64,000 nucleotides of DNA from Streptococcus merionis DSM 19192 (GTDB lineage Bacteria; Bacillota; Bacilli; Lactobacillales; Streptococcaceae): contig NZ_KB904538.1 in NCBI RefSeq assembly GCF_000380085.1, forward strand, positions 163,995-227,994, in the 5' to 3' direction. Position 1 is the first letter of the stretch, and the number at the start of each line of letters is the position of its first letter. The notes under the pieces were generated by a model that was given only the letters and a program-made list of their open reading frames with translations, was not told the origin of the DNA and searched no databases. Positions 60,361 to 64,000 of the stretch are shown here, in pieces. Made by a program: the position numbers and the translations under genes.

Positions 60361-61536
60361 TTACCAGCTAGGTCTTCCTCCGCCACCTGCTGGTCCACCA
60401 CCCATACCACCAGGGCCAGTTGCAGTGATTTGTGTCTGGGTCTGACCATTGACAATGAGAGTTCCTCCAGTAAATTCTGCTACACCATCGTAGTCAAAGG
60501 CAGACTGGGCTGTAATATCTACCGTACCACCTGAGATGAAGAGATCTCCGTTGGAATCAATTGCATCTGTATCACCTTGACCCACTTCAATCTTTAAATG
60601 ACCACCGGTGATCTTGATAAAGATATTTGAGCTAACCGAGCTAGAAGCGTTGATAGCGTCATCCGAAGCATAGACATCAATTGTTCCGCCATTAATAGTC
60701 ACATTGGCTCCTTCCAGTGCCTCAACACTACTAGTCACCTTAATTTCACCACCGTCAATGGTTAGGCTCGATTCAGCTTTGATCGCATCATCGCCAGCCT
60801 CAACTGTAATAGTCCCTCCAGTAATATGTGTGTAACCCTTAGCTGTGTCTTCACTATTGGTTGCCTTAAGTCCATCGCCACCTGCTAAAATAGAGATTGT
60901 ACCACCAGTGACAATCATGGCATCTTTCCCTCGAATCCCATCATCTGTTGCTGTTAGTTTGATATTTCCACCCTCGATCGTCAGATTATCATTGGACACA
61001 ATACCATCTTGATAATTCCCATCAACGCTCAAGCTACCGTTTCCTGTAATGAAGAGGTCATCTTTTGAGTAAATCGCTCCCTCTATTGTGGTGTCTCTAT
61101 GAACGGTCGCGTCCGACACCGTATTTGTCGTGCCATCTTGCAGTTCAATAACGGTGTTTTCCGCAGACTCCACATAAAGTGCGGCGTTATCCGCGCTAGA
61201 AATCGTTGCACCAGCTAAAATAATCCTAACATTGCCTGTCGCCTTTACCCTGACACCACCTGTCGTCTTTCCAGAGAGGACATAAGTTCCCGCCTCAGTG
61301 ATGGTCAAACCGTTATCTGACAAGGAAACTTCCGTCGTCGGCAAACTGGACCAGTCGATGTCAGCAGAATTTGCTATCGAAGAATTGGTATCTTTGGTTG
61401 ATGTACTTGTAGTGTTTGAAGTAGCCGTAGAGCTGCTACTGCTTGTTGTTTGAGTCGCACAAGCTGCTGTCACTAGCAAGGTTAACCCGCATACTAGGCT
61501 GTAACTTAGTTTTTTTAGTGTTTTTGAAAATGTCAT
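60361..61536 (-). CDS. secreted lipoprotein with parallel beta-helix carbohydrate-binding domain (Cthe_2159-like)
   Basis: 391 residues from the ATG at 61536. A lipoprotein signal ends at the lipobox LVTAACA, followed by a Ser/Thr linker, then repeating strands rich in ITGG, DGIR and DDAINA units, as in a parallel beta-helix, and a Gly-rich tail (GGMGGGPAGGGGRPSW). Related proteins bind cellulose or pectin-like sugars with calcium. It lies after the DUF4956 and VTC genes, so it is probably the surface part of the same system. Confidence 0.82.
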   Translation of the reverse strand: MTFSKTLKKLSYSLVCGLTLLVTAACATQTTSSSSSTATSNTTSTSTKDTNSSIANSADIDWSSLPTTEVSLSDNGLTITEAGTYVLSGKTTGGVRVKATGNVRIILAGATISSADNAALYVESAENTVIELQDGTTNTVSDATVHRDTTIEGAIYSKDDLFITGNGSLSVDGNYQDGIVSNDNLTIEGGNIKLTATDDGIRGKDAMIVTGGTISILAGGDGLKATNSEDTAKGYTHITGGTITVEAGDDAIKAESSLTIDGGEIKVTSSVEALEGANVTINGGTIDVYASDDAINASSSVSSNIFIKITGGHLKIEVGQGDTDAIDSNGDLFISGGTVDITAQSAFDYDGVAEFTGGTLIVNGQTQTQITATGPGGMGGGPAGGGGRPSW

Positions 61537-61653
61537 ACAATTCCTGCTTTCTATCACTCTTTTGTATCCAGTTTAGCTACAATACTATTGAAAATCTTGC
61601 AACGAAAACTGCTGTTCTGACTTCTGTAAATCTGTTTCATAAAATTTTCTCCT

Positions 61654-62316
61654 TTACAAACCACCTTTAAGTGGATTCTTTCCTAAGATGATGGAAAGAT
61701 TGCGATTGCGAATACGAAGGTCATTGATAAAGGCTTTGCGATCCATATTTTTAGGCAATTCCAGATCATAGCTGAGTTCAAAAATGGATCCCATATTTTT
61801 CAGACGGATATTATCTAAAGTTGCTTTGACGCTATATTCTTCAAAGACTGGGCGAAGAACTTGCTCGTGCTCCACATCCTCAGGCATGGAAATGGTCAAA
61901 TATTGGGTTGTTTCACTAGGATCAAAAAGGTTAGTGACATGCAGACCCAAAAGCAAAAGGGAGATAATAACGGTTGCTACTGCTGCAAAGCCGACATAGC
62001 CTGTCCCAGTGACTAATCCCACAGCCATAGCTGCAAAAACACTGACCAGCTCACGCGATGTCCCTGGCATAGACCGAAAACGAACCAAACTAAAAGTTCC
62101 CATGATAGCAACACCAGTCCCCAAGCTACCAGAAGTCATCATGATAACAAATTGAACCAAAACTGGCAAAGTAACTAGAGTGGTCGCAAAGTTTTTGGAG
62201 TAAGAGCTAGTCTTACTGTGAACCCACGCAATGACAAGCCCAAAGACAATTGAAGCAAGTGATGTGACGGCAAGCGCTTGGGCGGTCAGCCCACCAGTAA
62301 GGATAGAATTAAACAT
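61654..62316 (-). CDS. DUF4956 membrane protein
   Basis: 220 residues. Four likely membrane segments in the first half (LAVTSLASIVFGLVIAWVH; TLVTLPVLVQFVIMMTSG; a VAIMGTFSLVRFRSMPGTS block; AVATVIISLLLLGLHV), then a soluble C-terminal domain. The conserved SLVRFRS motif is the family mark. It is commonly found beside VTC-domain proteins, as here. Function unknown. Confidence 0.85.
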   Translation of the reverse strand: MFNSILTGGLTAQALAVTSLASIVFGLVIAWVHSKTSSYSKNFATTLVTLPVLVQFVIMMTSGSLGTGVAIMGTFSLVRFRSMPGTSRELVSVFAAMAVGLVTGTGYVGFAAVATVIISLLLLGLHVTNLFDPSETTQYLTISMPEDVEHEQVLRPVFEEYSVKATLDNIRLKNMGSIFELSYDLELPKNMDRKAFINDLRIRNRNLSIILGKNPLKGGL

Positions 62317-62342
62317 AACATGAGTTCCTTTCTTAAATAAAA

Positions 62343-63032
62343 TTAAACGAATTCTAAGATAGCCTTTCGAGCTTTGGTAAAGATTTTACCATACTTAGAA
62401 AAGGATTGAGGGTAAATCTGCTGACTAGAAATATAATTAACCAGCCAAGGTGGCATACCCTCCTTGGTCTTGATTTCCATGATGATACGAGGGTCTTCAA
62501 AAAAGGGAGTCATTTCCTCATCTAGAGTGATGTCCAGATTTGACGTAGAAGACCGTAGCCTCTCATCAAAGGTAATCCGCAGATCCGACAGGTCATCTTT
62601 TGACTTGTAGGAAGTCCGATTGTAAATGATAAAAATCTTAGGATAAAGGGCCTTGCTTTCAAAAATGTAAGCAAGTTCGCGAGCAATTTGACTGTCTGGC
62701 AATTCTCCTGTATCGAGAAAATGCCTGTATTGGTCAATACTTAAGATAATCCGACGCTTGAAGACTGTTCCATAAATTTTTGATTTAATTTCCAGAAACG
62801 TTTGAGCAGTTCCAGCGTAGTGGCGGGCACGCACCTTACACTTGTAATCCGTTCCATGGATGGAGTTGACGATCATCTCGTCGTTGTCATTATCAAAATA
62901 AATGGTATTATTTTGGGTAACAAAGTAAGGATCACGCGCCATCTTCTCTTCCAAAAGGGACTTAAAGTCCTCAAATTGTTGCTGCGTTAACACATATTTC
63001 TTTTCCTTACGTTTGAAAAAATCTTTTGCCAT
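62343..63032 (-). CDS. VTC-domain (polyphosphate polymerase-like) protein
   Basis: 229 residues from the ATG at 63032 with GAGG upstream. It has the VTC/CYTH-like tunnel: RKEKKYVLTQQQFEDFKSLL, a YKCKVRARHY strand, FLEIKSKIYGTVFKRRIILS and ITFDERLRSSTSNLD, ending MEIKTKEGMPPWLV. In yeast the VTC4 fold makes polyphosphate; bacterial homologues are untested. With DUF4956 and the lipoprotein it forms a three-gene operon. Confidence 0.85.
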   Translation of the reverse strand: MAKDFFKRKEKKYVLTQQQFEDFKSLLEEKMARDPYFVTQNNTIYFDNDNDEMIVNSIHGTDYKCKVRARHYAGTAQTFLEIKSKIYGTVFKRRIILSIDQYRHFLDTGELPDSQIARELAYIFESKALYPKIFIIYNRTSYKSKDDLSDLRITFDERLRSSTSNLDITLDEEMTPFFEDPRIIMEIKTKEGMPPWLVNYISSQQIYPQSFSKYGKIFTKARKAILEFV

Positions 63033-63236
63033 AAACTTACCTCTTTCTTCAAAATTCTGAGGAGCGGGAAAAACACCAAGCCTTATTTTTGATGAGTAAA
63101 AAAAGAAATTCACAGCAGCCTGAAAAACGTGGTTAATTTTAAGCGAAGAATTCTTTCTCAATCATTTGGACTTGTTCCTACTTCCGCAGTTTACATTTCT
63201 TTTCTTGAAAGTTTCTTAATTTTTTCTTTCACGAAT

Positions 63237-63258
63237 CTTAAAGTAAGCTTTCTTTAAG
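63237..63258. promoter_or_regulatory. near-palindromic operator candidate
   Basis: CTTAAAG-TAAGCTTT-CTTTAAG: arms fully complementary and 20 of 22 bases symmetric. It lies 205 bp before the VTC start and 270 bp before zwf. Confidence 0.4.
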
Positions 63259-63425
63259 TTTGGAAAATAAGGTTTTATTTAGAGTGGTAGAGATTAGGAT
63301 AACAATCACTTTTTCGAAGAGTATTAGAGACTGATTGTGATTTTATTTTTCTGAGGATTTTAAAACCCTTTAATAAAGTCTAGACTAATGAAGCTTTTTT
63401 CAAATTACTAAATTCTGACAATTTG

Positions 63426-63434
63426 TGATACAAT
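63426..63434 (+). promoter_or_regulatory. extended -10 of zwf
   Basis: TGATACAAT, about 94 bases before the zwf ATG; the -35 is weak. Confidence 0.55.
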
Positions 63435-63450
63435 AAAGAGTGATAAAAAT

Positions 63451-63489
63451 GAGGCTGGGGCAAAAGTAGTTCCAACCTCCTGTATTTTT
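63451..63489 (+). terminator. terminator-like hairpin in the zwf leader
   Basis: GAGGCTGGGG pairs with TTCCAACCTC (one mismatch, two G-U), then TGTATTTTTA. It lies between the zwf promoter and start codon, so it may be an attenuator. Confidence 0.55.
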
Positions 63490-63527
63490 AGATTTACTAA
63501 CAAGACGCAGTAGAATGGAAATGAATT

Positions 63528-64000
63528 ATGCCAGCAAAAGTTCTTTTTACCTTTTTTGGAGCCAGCGGTGATCTGGCTAAACGCAAACTCTATCCTGCCC
63601 TTTTCAGGCTCTACAAGTCTGGTCATTTGGCAGAAAACTTTGCCGTTATCGGTACAGCGCGCCGTCCTTGGACCAAGGAGTATTTTGAAGAAGTTGTGAT
63701 TGACTCCCTCGGTGATTTACCTGACAATCCACGTCAGGCCGCTGAATTTGCCAGCCACTTCTACTATCAGAGCCACGATGTCAATGACACGGAGCATTAT
63801 CAGGCACTGAAAAAACTTCAAGACGAACTTGCTGCCAAATATTACACAGAAAATAATAAGATTTTCTTTCTTTCTATGGCTCCCAAATTCTTTGGTATTA
63901 TTGCCAAACACCTCAAGTCTGAGCAGATTATTGATGGTCAAGGGTTTGAACGTCTGATTATCGAAAAACCGTTCGGTACGGATTTAGCAACGGCTGAACA
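63528..64000 (+). CDS. zwf: glucose-6-phosphate 1-dehydrogenase (3' end cut by window edge)
   Basis: The first 157 residues are visible. MPAKVLFTFFGASGDLAKRK is the family start with the NADP motif GASGDLAKRK; FFLSMAPKFFG and LIIEKPFGTD follow, the latter with conserved Lys. It begins the oxidative pentose phosphate pathway, giving NADPH. The upstream region has an extended -10 and a terminator-like hairpin. Confidence 0.95.
   Translation, partial: MPAKVLFTFFGASGDLAKRKLYPALFRLYKSGHLAENFAVIGTARRPWTKEYFEEVVIDSLGDLPDNPRQAAEFASHFYYQSHDVNDTEHYQALKKLQDELAAKYYTENNKIFFLSMAPKFFGIIAKHLKSEQIIDGQGFERLIIEKPFGTDLATAE

Larger units (their letters stand above)
63033..63527. other. 495-bp divergent intergenic region between VTC and zwf
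   Basis: No gene. Holds a near-perfect 22-bp palindrome at 63237-63258, the zwf -10 at 63429 and a leader hairpin at 63451-63479. Confidence 0.65.

Overview
The window is a stretch of a low-GC Gram-positive chromosome from a Streptococcus. The evidence is the set of streptococcal gene neighbourhoods: pta-rluD-nadK-relQ-CYTH, prs-cysteine desulfurase-rex-radC, srtA-gyrA opposite ldh, infC-rpmI-rplT with cmk, a LysM protein and an EbsA-like protein, hemW-thioesterase-NagD-type phosphatase, fruRKA and rmlACB/rmlD. Several intergenic repeats resemble those of the S. suis group, but I cannot name the species from sequence alone. I see no tRNA, rRNA, CRISPR array or prophage. It is mostly core genome with mobile and repeat DNA between operons.

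Layout. 1-5.0 kb: the end of an ABC exporter, pta, a pseudouridine synthase, NAD kinase, the small alarmone synthetase RelQ, and a divergent CYTH protein. 5.3-11.3 kb (+): prs, cysteine desulfurase, two small conserved genes, then a layered insertion (BOX-like ends, a dispersed repeat, a terminator split by an ISL3-family element), then rex and a class I amidotransferase-like hydrolase. 11.3-17.3 kb (-): radC, a serine hydrolase, sortase A and gyrA, with a 107-bp MITE and a long repeat copy between them. 17.4-26.7 kb: ldh and a thioredoxin-like gene (+), then a permease, the infC operon with its leader, cmk, LysM, ferredoxin, EbsA-like, DUF1461, HAD phosphatase, acyl-ACP thioesterase and hemW.

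26.9-32.4 kb is a beta-glucoside PTS operon (IIB, IIC, IIA and a GH1 enzyme whose acid/base Glu is replaced by Gln) facing a LicR-type regulator. 32.5-37.9 kb carries a quinone-oxidoreductase-like gene, a type-B carboxylesterase, a DnaQ-like exonuclease, rarA and a MerR-family regulator. The MerR gene and the esterase operon share near-identical promoters with a 19-bp spacer, which suggests a small detoxification regulon. 38-44.8 kb: Nudix hydrolase, glucokinase, ABC-F ATPase, cca, a decayed dapB remnant, degV and DUF1149. 44.9-48.5 kb is the fructose operon, whose regulator seems to start at AUU. 48.6-60.2 kb: a second MITE, a dehydrogenase, a MATE exporter, rmlD, panE with a PTS IIC, rmlB, a possible nucleotidyltransferase, rmlC, rmlA and murF. 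60.3-63.0 kb is a three-gene module of unknown function (secreted beta-helix lipoprotein, DUF4956 membrane protein, VTC-domain protein). The window ends inside zwf.

The most unusual content is non-coding: a dispersed, highly structured repeat in four copies; two 107-bp MITEs; four terminator-like palindromes with one conserved outer stem; and unusual translation starts (AUU for fruR, AUA for infC, apparently leaderless hemW and ferredoxin).
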